Part shown: in pieces, positions 1 to 9,160 of the stretch
How positions within the stretch are numbered: the stretch's first letter is position 1
Layout of the letters: every line of letters starts with the position of its first letter
Assembly (NCBI RefSeq): GCF_030316895.1
Contig: NZ_JASZYV010000001.1
Coordinates: 1,240,001-1,304,000 of the forward strand
From: Variovorax dokdonensis
Lineage (GTDB): Bacteria > Pseudomonadota > Gammaproteobacteria > Burkholderiales > Burkholderiaceae_C
DNA: 64,000 nt
Direction of reading: 5' to 3'
Made by a program: the position numbers and the translations under genes
Notes under the pieces: generated by a model
What the model was told of the DNA's origin: nothing
The model's input: the letters and a program-made list of their open reading frames with translations, nothing else
Database searches by the model: none

Positions 1-515
1 TGCTGCTGGGCTATCGCTTGTTCTTATTGCGCCTGCAGGGCGAGGCGCGCGTGCTGGACGAGCCCGAAGGGACGCCTTTACCACCCGAAGTCAGCGGCTT
101 GACCGCCGCGCCCGCACCGGATGGCAATGCGTCCGAAGAGCGCGGCGAACCGCCCACGCCCGCTGTCCGCAGCCGGCCCGACCGCTTCCTGGTCCGCAAG
201 CTTCGCCGCGAGTTCTTGATCGCCGCTTCAGACATCGACTGGGTGCAGGCGCAGGGCAACTACGTGGGCTTGCACGTGAACGGGCACGACTACCTGCTGC
301 GTGCGACGCTCACGGAGTTTCTGGATCAACTCGATCCCGCCCGTCATGTTCGCGTGCATCGAAGCTGGGCGGTGCATCTGGATCGGATCGCGGAGATCGA
401 ACCGCTGGAAGGCGGCGATTCCCGGCTGCACATGCGAGGAGGCGGGCAGGTGCCCTGCAGCCGCCGCTTCCGCGCCAACCTGCAGGCGAATGCGCAGGCT
501 GGGCGGGGCACTTGA
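1..515 (+). CDS. LytTR-domain transcriptional regulator, C-terminal part (5' end outside window)
   Basis: The reading frame is open from the first base, so the start lies upstream. The visible part begins with a short hydrophobic stretch (LLGYRLFLLRL), then a Pro/Gly/Ala-rich linker of about 50 residues. The last ~105 residues form a LytTR DNA-binding domain, recognisable by the D-W-V-Q-A-Q-G-N-Y-V core, the L-R-A-T-L-x-E-F-L-D segment and the H-V-R-V-H-R-S-W-A-V strand. LytTR domains bind DNA directly as output domains. The hydrophobic stretch may be the end of a membrane-anchored N-terminal region rather than a receiver domain, but too little is visible to decide. It converges on the next gene with only a few bases between stops. 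Confidence 0.8.
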   Translation, partial: LLGYRLFLLRLQGEARVLDEPEGTPLPPEVSGLTAAPAPDGNASEERGEPPTPAVRSRPDRFLVRKLRREFLIAASDIDWVQAQGNYVGLHVNGHDYLLRATLTEFLDQLDPARHVRVHRSWAVHLDRIAEIEPLEGGDSRLHMRGGGQVPCSRRFRANLQANAQAGRGT

Positions 516-519
516 CAGG

Positions 520-1179
520 TCAGGGCTGCATGCCCGCCAGGTAAGGCGCCGGATCGACCGGAATGCCGTTCTTTCGGATCTCGAAGTGCAGCATGGGCGT
601 GCCTTCGGCGTTGCGGCCGATCTCGCCGATCTTCTGGCCCTGCGTGACCGTCTGGCGCTCCTGAACCAGCACGATGCGGTTGTGGGCGTAGGCGGTCAGA
701 AAGTTGTCGCCGTGGTCCACGATGATCAGGTTGCCGAAGTTGCGCAGCTCGTCGCCGACGTAGACGACGCGGCCGGCCGCCGAGGCCATCACCGGGTCGC
801 CGAGCTGGCCGGCGATGTCGATGCCCTTGTTGTCCTTGCCATCGAAGCGTCCGACCACGGTGCCGTTGGCTGGTCGGATGAACCGGGCCGTCAATGGCGC
901 GACCGCCGTGCCCGGCACGGCACCAGGCTGTACGGGCTGTCCGGAAACACCTGGTTGCATCGCGCCCGGCATGCCGCTTTGGGGCGTTCCTGCGGGCGCG
1001 CCGGGCGTGCCTGGGGCCGGGTAGGGCGCCATGGGCGGCAGCGGCGTGGACGTGCAGGCGGTGATCAGGATGGCGGACGCCGCAGCGCCGGCGGCCATCG
1101 CCACGCGCCGGAACGCGACCTTGCGGGCCGCGATGTGACAGGGGCGTGAAGCGGAATGAAGTTTCTTGTCTTGATGCAT
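520..1179 (-). CDS. NlpD-like lipoprotein with degenerate LytM (peptidase M23) domain
   Basis: About 219 residues. The N-terminus carries basic residues, a short Ala-rich hydrophobic stretch and a lipobox (I-L-I-T-A-C), so it should be an outer-membrane lipoprotein. A Pro/Gly/Ala-rich spacer follows, then a LytM domain (N-K-G-I-D-I-A-G, G-N-L-I-I-V-D-H-G, T-A-Y-A-H-N, L-H-F-E-I-R). The zinc-binding His of active M23 enzymes is Asn in N-K-G-I-D, as in NlpD, where the domain activates cell-wall amidases instead of cutting peptidoglycan. The usual nlpD neighbours surE, pcm and rpoS are absent, so this may be a second copy. An ATG further upstream at 1218 is possible, but the start chosen keeps a normal signal peptide. 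Confidence 0.8.
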   Translation of the reverse strand: MHQDKKLHSASRPCHIAARKVAFRRVAMAAGAAASAILITACTSTPLPPMAPYPAPGTPGAPAGTPQSGMPGAMQPGVSGQPVQPGAVPGTAVAPLTARFIRPANGTVVGRFDGKDNKGIDIAGQLGDPVMASAAGRVVYVGDELRNFGNLIIVDHGDNFLTAYAHNRIVLVQERQTVTQGQKIGEIGRNAEGTPMLHFEIRKNGIPVDPAPYLAGMQP

Positions 1180-1300
1180 GGCTTGCTTGGATGTGCTCAC
1201 GAGCGACGATGTTCGCACACGCGAGGCCGGTGAGCCAGCCTGGGCCGGACGCGGCCTCGCTCACGGCACGATGCGCAAGGCATGGTGCGCGTGGCGCTCG

Positions 1301-1852
1301 TCATCGGATGTCCACGGTATGAATACGGCCGAAGACGCCAGTGCGCCGATCCTCGAAGTACAGGCGAAGTGCCTCGCGCACGGTGCGAAAGGCGATCTCG
1401 TCCCAGGGGATTTCGGCTTCCTCGAACAGGCGCGCCTCGATCGTCTCGTGGCCGGGATCGAAGCGGTCGTCCAGGAGTTCGGCGCGGTAGAAGAGGTGGA
1501 CCTGGCCGACCCGCGTGACGCTCATCACCGCGAACAACTCGCCCATGCGGAAGTTGGCGCCCGATTCCTCGGTGGTCTCGCGCGCTGCGCCCTCGGCGAC
1601 GGTTTCTTCCAGTTCCATGAAGCCTGCGGGCAGCGTCCACTTGCCCCAGCGCGGCTCGATATTGCGCTTGCAAAGCAGCACGCGATCGCCGAGCACGGGG
1701 ATCGTGCCGACCACGTTGAGCGGGTTCTCGTAGTGGATGGTGTCGCAAGCGGGGCAGACGGCGCGCTGGCGCGTGTCGCCGTCGTCGGGAACACGGTAGG
1801 CGACTGCGGTGCCGCAGTTCTTGCAGAACTTGATGAGAGGCCGCTCGATCAT
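1301..1852 (-). CDS. Nudix hydrolase with N-terminal zinc ribbon
   Basis: 183 residues. Residues 1-40 hold two C-x-x-C pairs (C-K-N-C and C-P-A-C), a small zinc ribbon. The Nudix domain follows with a complete Nudix box: G-F-M-E-L-E-E, then R-E-T-T-E-E-S-G-A. This matches the G-x5-E-x7-R-E-U-x-E-E-x-G-U consensus that binds the catalytic metal. Such proteins hydrolyse nucleoside diphosphates linked to another group; NADH pyrophosphatase-like and ADP-ribose pyrophosphatase-like members share the zinc ribbon. The substrate cannot be told from sequence. It lies 7 bp downstream of the FAH-family gene on the same strand, so the two are probably co-transcribed. Confidence 0.88.
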   Translation of the reverse strand: MIERPLIKFCKNCGTAVAYRVPDDGDTRQRAVCPACDTIHYENPLNVVGTIPVLGDRVLLCKRNIEPRWGKWTLPAGFMELEETVAEGAARETTEESGANFRMGELFAVMSVTRVGQVHLFYRAELLDDRFDPGHETIEARLFEEAEIPWDEIAFRTVREALRLYFEDRRTGVFGRIHTVDIR

Positions 1853-1859
1853 GGTCGCG

Positions 1860-2561
1860 TCAGACCACCTTGACGCGAAGTTCCGGCAGGCCGGCGACGC
1901 CGCCCACCAACGTGTCGCCCGCCACCACCGCGGCCACCCCTTCGGGCGTGCCGGTGTAGATCAGGTCGCCGGGTTGCAGCTCCCAGGCGGTCGACAGGTG
2001 CTCGATGGTCTCTGCGATGTTCCAGATGAGCTTGGAGACGTGGCTGCGCTGGCGGTCCTGGCCATTGACCTGCAGCCAGATCTCGGCGTTGGCCACGTCG
2101 CCTGCGCGCGCTGCCGGCACGATCGGCCCCACCGGCGCCGATTGCTCGAAGGCCTTGCCGATGCACCAGGGCCGGCCCTGCTTCTTCATCTCGCCTTGCA
2201 GGTCGCGGCGGGTCATGTCCAGGCCCACCGCATAGCCGTAGATGTATTGCAGCGCATCGGCCGCCTTGATGTTCTTGCCGGCCTTGCCGATGGCGGCCAC
2301 CAGCTCGATCTCGTGATGCAGGTTCTTGGTCAGCGAGGGGTAGGCGATGGTGCCGGTCTGGCCCTCGTCCACGACCACCGCGGTGCTGGCCGGCTTGATG
2401 AAGAAGAAGGGCGGCTCGCGGCCGGTGAAGCCCATTTCCTTGGCGTGTTCCTCGTAGTTGCGGCCCACGCAATAGATGCGGTGAACCGGGAAGCGGCCGG
2501 TCTCGCCCACGACGGGAATCGAGACAACGGGAGGCGCGGGAACAACGTACTCGGAAGCCAT
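1860..2561 (-). CDS. fumarylacetoacetate hydrolase family protein (fumarylpyruvate hydrolase-like)
   Basis: 233 residues, the usual length for single-domain FAH enzymes. Family marks are V-G-R-N-Y-x-x-H-A-K-E near residue 32, the metal-binding H-H-E-I-E-L-V segment near 85, and G-D-L-I-Y-T-G-T-P-E-G-V near the end. The family hydrolyses C-C bonds in 2,4-dioxo acids, as in fumarylpyruvate or acylpyruvate. It is divergent from a zeta-class isomerase gene starting 153 bp away. Together they match the two enzymes that follow ring cleavage in the gentisate pathway (maleylpyruvate isomerase, then fumarylpyruvate hydrolase), or homogentisate breakdown. No ring-cleaving dioxygenase is in the window, so the exact pathway is open. 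Confidence 0.85.
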   Translation of the reverse strand: MASEYVVPAPPVVSIPVVGETGRFPVHRIYCVGRNYEEHAKEMGFTGREPPFFFIKPASTAVVVDEGQTGTIAYPSLTKNLHHEIELVAAIGKAGKNIKAADALQYIYGYAVGLDMTRRDLQGEMKKQGRPWCIGKAFEQSAPVGPIVPAARAGDVANAEIWLQVNGQDRQRSHVSKLIWNIAETIEHLSTAWELQPGDLIYTGTPEGVAAVVAGDTLVGGVAGLPELRVKVV

Positions 2562-2713
2562 GACTTTCGTATTCCTTCTTGATTCAAAGATTTGCGCTCC
2601 GACACCGAACGCAACACGCAGAGTGCCAGAGCATATCGCGCGAGCGCGATGCCTGCGCGGCTGCGCCGGCCTTGCTTGTGCCTCGCGCCGGGCGCGCCTA
2701 TGCTCGACGGACC

Positions 2714-3355
2714 ATGAAGCTGTACAACTATTTTCGATCGTCTGCGTCCTACCGCGTGCGCATCGCGCTGGCGCTCAAGGGGCTGCCCTACGACTACGAG
2801 GCTGTCCACATCGCGCGTGGCGACCACAAGAAGCCGCCCTATTCGGACAAGTCCGCCGACATGCTCGTCCCGATGCTGGAGCTCGACGACGGACAGCGCC
2901 TTTCGCAGTCGATGGCGATCATCGAATACCTCGACGAGACGCATCCGGAGCCGGCGCTGCTGCCGGCCGATCCCCTCGGGCGCGCACGGGTCAGGGCCCT
3001 GGCCGAGTCCATCGCCTGCGAGATCCATCCGGTCAACAACCTGCGCGTGCTCAAGTACCTCGTGCGCGAACTCAAGGTCGAGGAAGAGGCCAAGAACACC
3101 TGGTACCGCCATTGGGTGCGCGAAGGCCTGCTGGCATTCGAGCGCCAGCTGGCACAGCTGCCGCCATCGACCTACTGCTACGGCGAATCGCCCACGCTGG
3201 CCGATTGCTGCCTCGTGCCGCAGATCTTCAACGGCCGGCGCTTCGACTGCGACTTCTCGGGCCTGCCGCGCACGATGGCGGCGTTCGATGCCTGCATGAA
3301 ACTCGAAGCCTTCGAAAGCACCCAGCCGTCACGTTGCCCGGACGCCGAAGCGTGA
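2714..3355 (+). CDS. maiA: maleylacetoacetate/maleylpyruvate isomerase (zeta-class GST)
   Basis: 213 residues with a glutathione S-transferase fold. The zeta-class signature S-S-A-S-Y-R-V-R-I-A-L-A-L-K-G is at residues 9-24, and the Q-S-M-A-I-I-E-Y-L-D-E glutathione-binding segment is near 65-76. These enzymes isomerise the cis double bond of maleyl- to fumaryl-acetoacetate or -pyruvate using glutathione. The start is the ATG after GACGGACC; the frame open upstream has different codon character and was not used. It overlaps pgeF by four bases (GTGA). The divergent FAH-family hydrolase is its likely next step. Confidence 0.88.
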   Translation: MKLYNYFRSSASYRVRIALALKGLPYDYEAVHIARGDHKKPPYSDKSADMLVPMLELDDGQRLSQSMAIIEYLDETHPEPALLPADPLGRARVRALAESIACEIHPVNNLRVLKYLVRELKVEEEAKNTWYRHWVREGLLAFERQLAQLPPSTYCYGESPTLADCCLVPQIFNGRRFDCDFSGLPRTMAAFDACMKLEAFESTQPSRCPDAEA

Positions 3356-4122
3356 TCGCAGGCGACCTCGACCCCGGCTGGATCGTGCCCGACTGGCCCG
3401 CTCCGCCGGGTGTGCATGCCGTGTGCACGACCCGGGCCGGTGGCGTGTCCGAGGGGCCCTATGCGAGCCTGAACCTGGGCGACCACGTCGGCGACGCGCC
3501 TCATTGGGTGGCCGCCAACCGCACGCGCCTGGCGACCGCCATCGGCGCGCGGCCCGTGTATCTGCAGCAGGTGCATGGCACCGCCGTGTCGGTGCTTGAG
3601 GACGGTACGCCGGACGGCGTCGAGGCCGATGCCGCCACCACCACGCACAGCGGCCTTGCGTGCACGGTCATGGTGGCCGATTGCCTGCCGGTGCTGTTCA
3701 CCGACGCGCAAGGACGCCGGGTGGCGGCCGCGCATGCCGGATGGCGGGGCCTGGCGTCCGGCGTGCTCGCGCGCACGGTGCAGGTCTTCGACGACGACCG
3801 GGGTCATCGCGACCAGCTCATGGCCTGGCTGGGCCCCTGCATCGGACCGCGTGCCTTCGAGGTGGGCGGCGAAGTCAAGGCCGAGTTCGAATCGAAGGAC
3901 GCCGGCGCGGCCGCGCACTTCAGACCAGCAGGCGCCGAGGGCAAGTGGCTGGCCGACCTGCCCGCGCTGGCACGCCGGCAGCTGGCGGCGCTGGGCGTCA
4001 ACCAGGTCTGGGGCAACGACGGCAGCGACGCCTGGTGCACCGTGGCGCAGGCATCAAGGTTCTTTTCGTACCGGCGCGATCGGGTCAGCGGGCGCTTCGC
4101 GGCCCTGGTCTGGCGCGTCTGA
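3352..4122 (+). CDS. pgeF: peptidoglycan editing factor / purine nucleoside phosphorylase family (YfiH/PgeF)
   Basis: 256 residues. The start is GTG, overlapping the stop of the upstream isomerase gene in a GTGA arrangement, which fits translational coupling. Typical features of the Cu-oxidase_4 (YfiH) family are visible: T-T-R-A-G-G-V-S near the N-terminus, Q-Q-V-H-G-T near residue 65, A-D-C-L-P-V-L, and A-A-H-A-G-W-R-G-L-A. The His and Cys of these motifs bind zinc. Members act as purine nucleoside phosphorylases/deaminases, and in E. coli PgeF prevents mis-incorporation of L-Ser into cell-wall precursors. The 3' end overlaps the convergent small membrane-protein gene by 69 bp. Confidence 0.88.
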   Translation: MIAGDLDPGWIVPDWPAPPGVHAVCTTRAGGVSEGPYASLNLGDHVGDAPHWVAANRTRLATAIGARPVYLQQVHGTAVSVLEDGTPDGVEADAATTTHSGLACTVMVADCLPVLFTDAQGRRVAAAHAGWRGLASGVLARTVQVFDDDRGHRDQLMAWLGPCIGPRAFEVGGEVKAEFESKDAGAAAHFRPAGAEGKWLADLPALARRQLAALGVNQVWGNDGSDAWCTVAQASRFFSYRRDRVSGRFAALVWRV

Positions 4123-4350
4123 GGGCGGGGTCGAGGCGCCGCGGCGTGCCTCGTCCTGTTCCCGTTCGCGGGCCCGCATGGCGCGGCGACGGGCCGGCGT
4201 GCCGCCCAGATAGGCCACCAATGCCATCGGCAGCAGGCCGTACAGCACGAAGGTGACGATGGCGCCCAGCACCGTGCCGGTGGTGTTGGTGGCTTCGGCC
4301 ACGGCCATCATGAGGGCCACGTAGAGCCAGGCGATGATCACGAGATGCAT
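4054..4350 (-). CDS. small two-helix membrane protein
   Basis: 98 residues. Two hydrophobic helices (about residues 2-22 and 28-52) are followed by a charged, Arg/Glu/Ala/Pro-rich cytoplasmic tail. The start used is the ATG immediately before H-L-V-I-I-A-W; the longer open frame upstream would run into the phaC promoter and coding strand and lacks protein character. No family is recognised with confidence. The gene converges on pgeF and overlaps its 3' end by 69 bp, and it is divergent from phaC. Function unknown. Confidence 0.6.
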   Translation of the reverse strand: MHLVIIAWLYVALMMAVAEATNTTGTVLGAIVTFVLYGLLPMALVAYLGGTPARRRAMRAREREQDEARRGASTPPSDAPDQGREAPADPIAPVRKEP

Positions 4351-4497
4351 GGAAACAGGCAGGGCGGCGCCGGAAGTGCGTTGCGGGGGCGATATCGAAT
4401 GCAGCATACTCAAAGCCCGTGCCAGCGCACGGGAGCGCGTCACAAGCCACATCGTCAAGCCAGATCGTCGTAAAAGCCAATCAGAGGGAGACCACGG

Positions 4498-6198
4498 ATG
4501 AGCGCAAGCGCCATGAACAACACCGACTTGCTTGCAAACCTTCAGCAAGGATGGACGCAGGCCCTGGCATCGATGCAGGCGCTGTCGAGCGGCAAGGGTG
4601 GCGATCACCCGGGGATGGCGATGCCGGCCTTGTCCTTCGATCCTGAAAAACTCCAGGCCATACAGCAACAGTATGTTTCAGAAGCTGCCAGGCTGTGGCA
4701 ACAGGGCTTTGCGCCGGCTTCGCTGCCGGATCGACGTTTCGCCGACGAAGCCTGGAGCAAGAACCCCATGGCCGCGTTCTCGGCTGCCGTGTACCTGCTC
4801 AACGCGCGGACGCTGATGGAACTGGCCGAATCGGCCGATGGCGATGGCAAGGTCCGCGCCCGGCTGCGCTTTGCGGTCGAGCAATGGATGGCCGCCAGCG
4901 CACCGAGCAACTACCTCGCCTTCAACGCCGAGGCGCAGCGCAAGGCCATCGACACCCAGGGCGAGAGCATCGCGCGTGGCATGCAGAACCTGCTGGCAGA
5001 CATCCGCCAAGGCCACCTGAGCATGACCGACGAGAGTGCCTTCGAGGTCGGGCGCAACGTGGCGGTGAGCGAAGGCGCGGTGGTCTTCGAGAACGAGCTG
5101 TTCCAACTGCTCGAGTACAAACCCTTGGGCGCCAAGGTGTACGAGCGGCCTTTCCTGCTCATTCCGCCTTGCATCAACAAGTTCTACATCCTCGATTTGC
5201 AGCCGGAGAACTCGCTGATCCGCTATGCGGTGGAGCAGGGGCACCGCGTCTTCGTGGTGAGCTGGCGCAATCCCGACGAATCGCTGCGCGAAGCCACGTG
5301 GGACGACTACATCGAGAACGCCGCCATCGAGGCGATCCACACGGTGCAGGACATCAGCGGCTCCGAGCAGATCAACGCACTGGGCTTTTGCGTGGGCGGC
5401 ACCATCCTGAGCACCGCGCTGGCCGTGCTGGCTGCGCGCGGCGAAGACCCGGTCGCCTCGGTCACCTTGCTGACCACGCTGCTCGACTTCTCCGACACCG
5501 GCGTGCTCGACGTGTTCATCGACGAGCAGATGGTCCAGTACCGCGAAATGCAGATGGGCAGTGGGGGGCTGTTGGCAGGCGGCGACCTGGCGTCGACCTT
5601 CAGCTTTCTGCGTCCCAATGACCTGGTGTGGAACTACGTCGTCGGCAACTACCTCAAGGGCGAAACGCCGCCGGCGTTCGATCTTCTCTACTGGAACTGC
5701 GACGCCACCAACCTGCCGGGACCTTTCTACGCCTGGTACCTGCGCAACACCTATCTGGAGAACAAGCTGGCGCAGCCTGGCGCGCTCACCGTGTGCGGCG
5801 AGCAGATCGACCTGGGCCGCATCGAGGCGCCGGCCTACGTCTATGGCTCGCGCGAAGACCACATCGTGCCCATCGGCGGCGCCTATGGGTCGACCCAGTT
5901 GCTGGGCGGGCCCATCCGTTTCGTGATGGGTGCGTCGGGCCACATCGCGGGCGTGATCAACCCGCCGGCCAAGAAGAAGCGCAGCCACTGGATCCGCGCC
6001 GACGGCAAGCTGCCCCCTTCGGTCGACGAATGGATGGCCCGCGCCACCGAACATTCCGGCAGCTGGTGGACCGACTGGTCCAAGTGGCTGGCCTCGCACG
6101 CCGGCCGCCAGATTGCCGCTCCCAAGACCTACGGGCGCGGACGCAAGTACCAAGCCATCGAACCCGCACCCGGCCGCTACGTCAAGGCCAAGGCCTGA
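4498..6198 (+). CDS. phaC: class I poly(3-hydroxyalkanoate) synthase
   Basis: 566 residues, the expected size for class I PhaC. It polymerises 3-hydroxyacyl-CoA into storage polyester on granule surfaces. The lipase-like box G-F-C-V-G-G puts the catalytic Cys at residue 298. The partner Asp lies in Y-G-S-R-E-D-H-I-V-P and the His in G-A-S-G-H-I-A-G. The N-terminal ~190 residues form the granule/dimer region. A purine-rich ribosome site (AGAGGGAGA) precedes the ATG. phaA follows 34 bp downstream, so phaC-phaA form an operon. The reductase phaB lies about 8 kb away on the same strand. Confidence 0.96.
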   Translation: MSASAMNNTDLLANLQQGWTQALASMQALSSGKGGDHPGMAMPALSFDPEKLQAIQQQYVSEAARLWQQGFAPASLPDRRFADEAWSKNPMAAFSAAVYLLNARTLMELAESADGDGKVRARLRFAVEQWMAASAPSNYLAFNAEAQRKAIDTQGESIARGMQNLLADIRQGHLSMTDESAFEVGRNVAVSEGAVVFENELFQLLEYKPLGAKVYERPFLLIPPCINKFYILDLQPENSLIRYAVEQGHRVFVVSWRNPDESLREATWDDYIENAAIEAIHTVQDISGSEQINALGFCVGGTILSTALAVLAARGEDPVASVTLLTTLLDFSDTGVLDVFIDEQMVQYREMQMGSGGLLAGGDLASTFSFLRPNDLVWNYVVGNYLKGETPPAFDLLYWNCDATNLPGPFYAWYLRNTYLENKLAQPGALTVCGEQIDLGRIEAPAYVYGSREDHIVPIGGAYGSTQLLGGPIRFVMGASGHIAGVINPPAKKKRSHWIRADGKLPPSVDEWMARATEHSGSWWTDWSKWLASHAGRQIAAPKTYGRGRKYQAIEPAPGRYVKAKA

Positions 6199-6232
6199 GC
6201 GGTCCCCTACTCACACCACTGGAGATCTGGAC

Positions 6233-7411
6233 ATGGAAGACATCGTCATCGTTTCGGCCGCTCGCACGCCCATCGGCAAGTTCGGCGGCACGCTCGCGGG
6301 CATCGCTGCCACGGAGCTGGGCTCGATCGTGATCAAGGACGTGCTGGCACGCGCCAACATTCCTGCCGACCAGATCGGCGAAGTGATCATGGGCCAGGTG
6401 CTGGCCGCCGGGGCAGGGCAGAACCCGGCCCGTCAGGCGCTCATCAAGAGTGGCGTCGCCAAGGAAACGCCGGCCCTCACCATCAACGCGGTGTGCGGCT
6501 CGGGCCTCAAGGCCGTGATGCTGGCCGCGCAGGCGGTGGCCTGTGGCGACAGCGAGATCGTGGTGGCCGGTGGCCAGGAGAACATGAGCATGGCCCCGCA
6601 CGTGCTGCCCAACTCGCGCAACGGCCAGCGCATGGGCGACTGGAAGCTGCAGGACACCATGATCGTCGACGGCCTCTGGGACGTCTACAACCAGTACCAC
6701 ATGGGCATCACCGCCGAGAACGTGGCCAAGAAGTACGGCATCGACCGTTCCGCCCAGGACGAACTGGCCCTGGCCAGCCAGACCAAGGCCGCTGCCGCGC
6801 AGGACGCCGGCAAGTTCAAGGACGAGATCGTTTCGGTCAACATCCCGCAGCGCAAGGGCGATCCGCTGGTGTTCAGCCAGGACGAGTTCATCAATCGCAA
6901 GACGAGTGCCGAAGGGCTCGCGGGGCTCAAGCCTGCCTTCGACAAGGCCGGCGGCGTGACGGCGGGCAATGCCTCCGGACTGAACGACGGTGCAGCCGCG
7001 GTGGTCGTCATGTCGGCCAAGAAGGCGCAGGCGCTGGGCCTCAAGCCGCTGGGCCGCATCGCCAGCTACGCCACCACCGGGCTGGACCCGGCCTTCATGG
7101 GCATGGGCCCGGTGCCGGCATCGCAGAAGGCGTTGCAGCGCGCCGGCTGGAAGGCCGCCGACCTCGATCTGCTGGAAATCAATGAAGCCTTTGCCGCCCA
7201 GGCTTGCGCCGTCCACAAGGAAATGGGCTGGGACATGAACAAGGTCAACGTCAATGGTGGCGCCATTGCGCTTGGCCACCCGATCGGTGCGTCTGGCTGC
7301 CGCATCCTGGTGACGCTGCTGCACGAGATGCAGCGCCAGAACGCCAAGAAGGGCATCGCCTCTCTGTGCATCGGCGGTGGCATGGGCGTTGCGCTGACCA
7401 TCGAGCGCTGA
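6233..7411 (+). CDS. phaA: acetyl-CoA acetyltransferase (beta-ketothiolase)
   Basis: 392 residues, standard thiolase length. It condenses two acetyl-CoA to acetoacetyl-CoA, the first step of PHB synthesis. Catalytic residues are visible: Cys88 in N-A-V-C-G-S-G, His349 in G-H-P-I-G-A-S-G and Cys379 in [14 protein letters not shown] is also present. The start is the ATG after CTGGAGATCTGGAC; the longer open frame begins inside phaC. It lies between phaC and a P450 gene that begins 7 bp after its stop, so the three are probably on one transcript. Confidence 0.95.
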   Translation: MEDIVIVSAARTPIGKFGGTLAGIAATELGSIVIKDVLARANIPADQIGEVIMGQVLAAGAGQNPARQALIKSGVAKETPALTINAVCGSGLKAVMLAAQAVACGDSEIVVAGGQENMSMAPHVLPNSRNGQRMGDWKLQDTMIVDGLWDVYNQYHMGITAENVAKKYGIDRSAQDELALASQTKAAAAQDAGKFKDEIVSVNIPQRKGDPLVFSQDEFINRKTSAEGLAGLKPAFDKAGGVTAGNASGLNDGAAAVVVMSAKKAQALGLKPLGRIASYATTGLDPAFMGMGPVPASQKALQRAGWKAADLDLLEINEAFAAQACAVHKEMGWDMNKVNVNGGAIALGHPIGASGCRILVTLLHEMQRQNAKKGIASLCIGGGMGVALTIER

Positions 7412-7418
7412 TCCGTTC

Positions 7419-8840
7419 GTGCGTCGCATCGGCGCACTGCCCGGGCCGGCTCGATGGCCGGTGCTGGGCAACTTGCCCCAGGTCCGCCCCGCCAGATTGC
7501 ATCAGCAGTTGGAGGACTGGGCGGATCGCTTCGGCCCTTTTTTCCAGTTGAAGCTGGGACGGCATCCGCTGCTGGTGGTGGGCGACCATGAAACGGTGGC
7601 CATGCTGCTGCGCGACCGGCCCGAGGGCTTTCAGCGCAATTCCCGGCTCGAACTGGTCGGTGCCGAAATGGGGCTCAAGCCCGGGGTGTTCGCCGCCGGC
7701 GGGGATGACTGGCGCCGCCAGCGGCGCATGGTGATGGCCGGGTTCGACCCGGCCCATGTGCGCAACTACTACCCCGCGATGCAGAAGGTCGCTCAGCGCC
7801 TGGGGCAGCGCTGGGAACTGGCCGCGCAGGACGGCCGCCGCATCGACCTGCAGGCCGACCTGATGCGCTACACCGTCGACACGATCGCCGGGTTGGCCTT
7901 CGGCGCGGAGGTCAACACGCTGCAATCCGACGGCGATGTGATCCAGCAGCACCTGGACAAGATCTTCCCGGCCCTGCTCAAGCGCATGCTGTCGCCCATA
8001 CCGACGTGGCGGCTGTTTCCGAGCGCGGCCGATCGGCAACTGGTGCGCAGCGTGGCAGAGGTCAACCGCGCGGTCGACGGCTTCGTGGCGCAGGCGCGCA
8101 CGCGCATGGCGGCGGACCCGGGCCTGCGCGAGCATCCGTCCAACCTGCTCGAAGCCATGATCGCTGCCGCCGACGTCGAAGGCAGCGGCATCACCGATGC
8201 GCAAGTGGCCGGCAACGTCATGACCATGCTGCTGGCCGGCGAGGACACCACGGCCAACTCCATCGCCTGGATGATCGATCTGCTGTGGCGCCATCCGGAC
8301 ATGCTGGAGCAGGCCAGGAACGAGGTGAGGGACCTGCTCGGCAACGACCCGCGCGCGCTGCCTGCCTACGAGCAGATCGGGCGGCTCGATTTCGTGGAGG
8401 CCTGCGCGCACGAGACCATGCGACTCAAGCCCGTGGCGCCGCTGATCGGCCTGCAGGCGTTGCGCGACACCGAAGTGGGCGACGTGGCCGTGCCCCGGGG
8501 CGCGGTCGTGTTGGCGCTGATGCGGCGTGACAGCGTGGCAGAAGGCCGACTGCCGCAAGCCCTTTCGTTCGACCCGCGGCGCTGGCTGCAAGATGGCGCG
8601 CCCGGGGCGGCGGCCAGTCAGGCGCGACGCCTTTCCATGCCGTTCGGGGCCGGGCCGCGCATCTGCCCAGGGCGCTATCTCGCGCTGCTGGAAATCAAGC
8701 TGGCGATGGCGATGCTGCTGCAGCGCTTCGACATCCTTGGCGTGGATACGCCCGACGGGCTGCCGGCGCAGGAGCGCATGTCCTTCACCATGGCACCGGT
8801 CGGGCTTCGCATGCGACTGGCTGCCCGCAGCCCCGGCTGA
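7419..8840 (+). CDS. cytochrome P450
   Basis: 473 residues from a GTG start 7 bp after phaA. The P450 landmarks are all present: I-helix A-G-E-D-T-T near residue 284, the E-T-M-R (E-x-x-R) motif near 331, and the haem loop [10 protein letters not shown] with Cys416 as the haem ligand. P450s insert oxygen into C-H bonds and need a separate reductase; none is encoded nearby. The I-helix and haem region resemble fatty-acid hydroxylase-like (CYP102/CYP4-type) P450s more than camphor-type enzymes, but the substrate is unknown. Close spacing implies co-transcription with the PHA genes, which is unusual. Confidence 0.93.
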   Translation: MRRIGALPGPARWPVLGNLPQVRPARLHQQLEDWADRFGPFFQLKLGRHPLLVVGDHETVAMLLRDRPEGFQRNSRLELVGAEMGLKPGVFAAGGDDWRRQRRMVMAGFDPAHVRNYYPAMQKVAQRLGQRWELAAQDGRRIDLQADLMRYTVDTIAGLAFGAEVNTLQSDGDVIQQHLDKIFPALLKRMLSPIPTWRLFPSAADRQLVRSVAEVNRAVDGFVAQARTRMAADPGLREHPSNLLEAMIAAADVEGSGITDAQVAGNVMTMLLAGEDTTANSIAWMIDLLWRHPDMLEQARNEVRDLLGNDPRALPAYEQIGRLDFVEACAHETMRLKPVAPLIGLQALRDTEVGDVAVPRGAVVLALMRRDSVAEGRLPQALSFDPRRWLQDGAPGAAASQARRLSMPFGAGPRICPGRYLALLEIKLAMAMLLQRFDILGVDTPDGLPAQERMSFTMAPVGLRMRLAARSPG

Positions 8841-8917
8841 GGGAAATCATGGAAGCCGGCGGACTTGACCCCGCCGCGTCGTGGCGCATGATGGGCCGCA
8901 CCATCAAGGAGCAAGCC

Positions 8918-9124
8918 ATGAGCAACCATGTCTACAAAATTCTGGAACTGACCGGCTCTTCCACGCAGGGCAGCGACGACGCGATCAAGACCGCCATCGC
9001 CAAGGCCAGCGACACGGTGCGCAACATCCAGTGGTTCGAAGTGCTTGAAACGCGCGGCCATGTCAAGGACGGCAAGGTTGCGCATTGGCAGGTGACGATC
9101 AAGGTGGGCTTCACGCTCGAATAG
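8918..9124 (+). CDS. dodecin (flavin-binding dodecamer)
   Basis: 68 residues, the normal size of dodecin. Sequence features include [10 protein letters not shown] at the start, an amphipathic helix with A-I-x-x-A-I-A-K-A-S, the W-F-E-V flavin-stacking Trp region and the final V-T-I-K-V-G-F-T strand. Dodecins form hollow 12-mers that store riboflavin-type flavins and buffer free flavin. The start used is the ATG preceded by AAGGAG at proper distance; an in-frame ATG at 8849 has no such site. It follows the P450 gene on the same strand. Confidence 0.92.
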   Translation: MSNHVYKILELTGSSTQGSDDAIKTAIAKASDTVRNIQWFEVLETRGHVKDGKVAHWQVTIKVGFTLE

Positions 9125-9160
9125 ACAGCCTAGCCGGGCCGAGCCGAGTCGAATCGCCTT

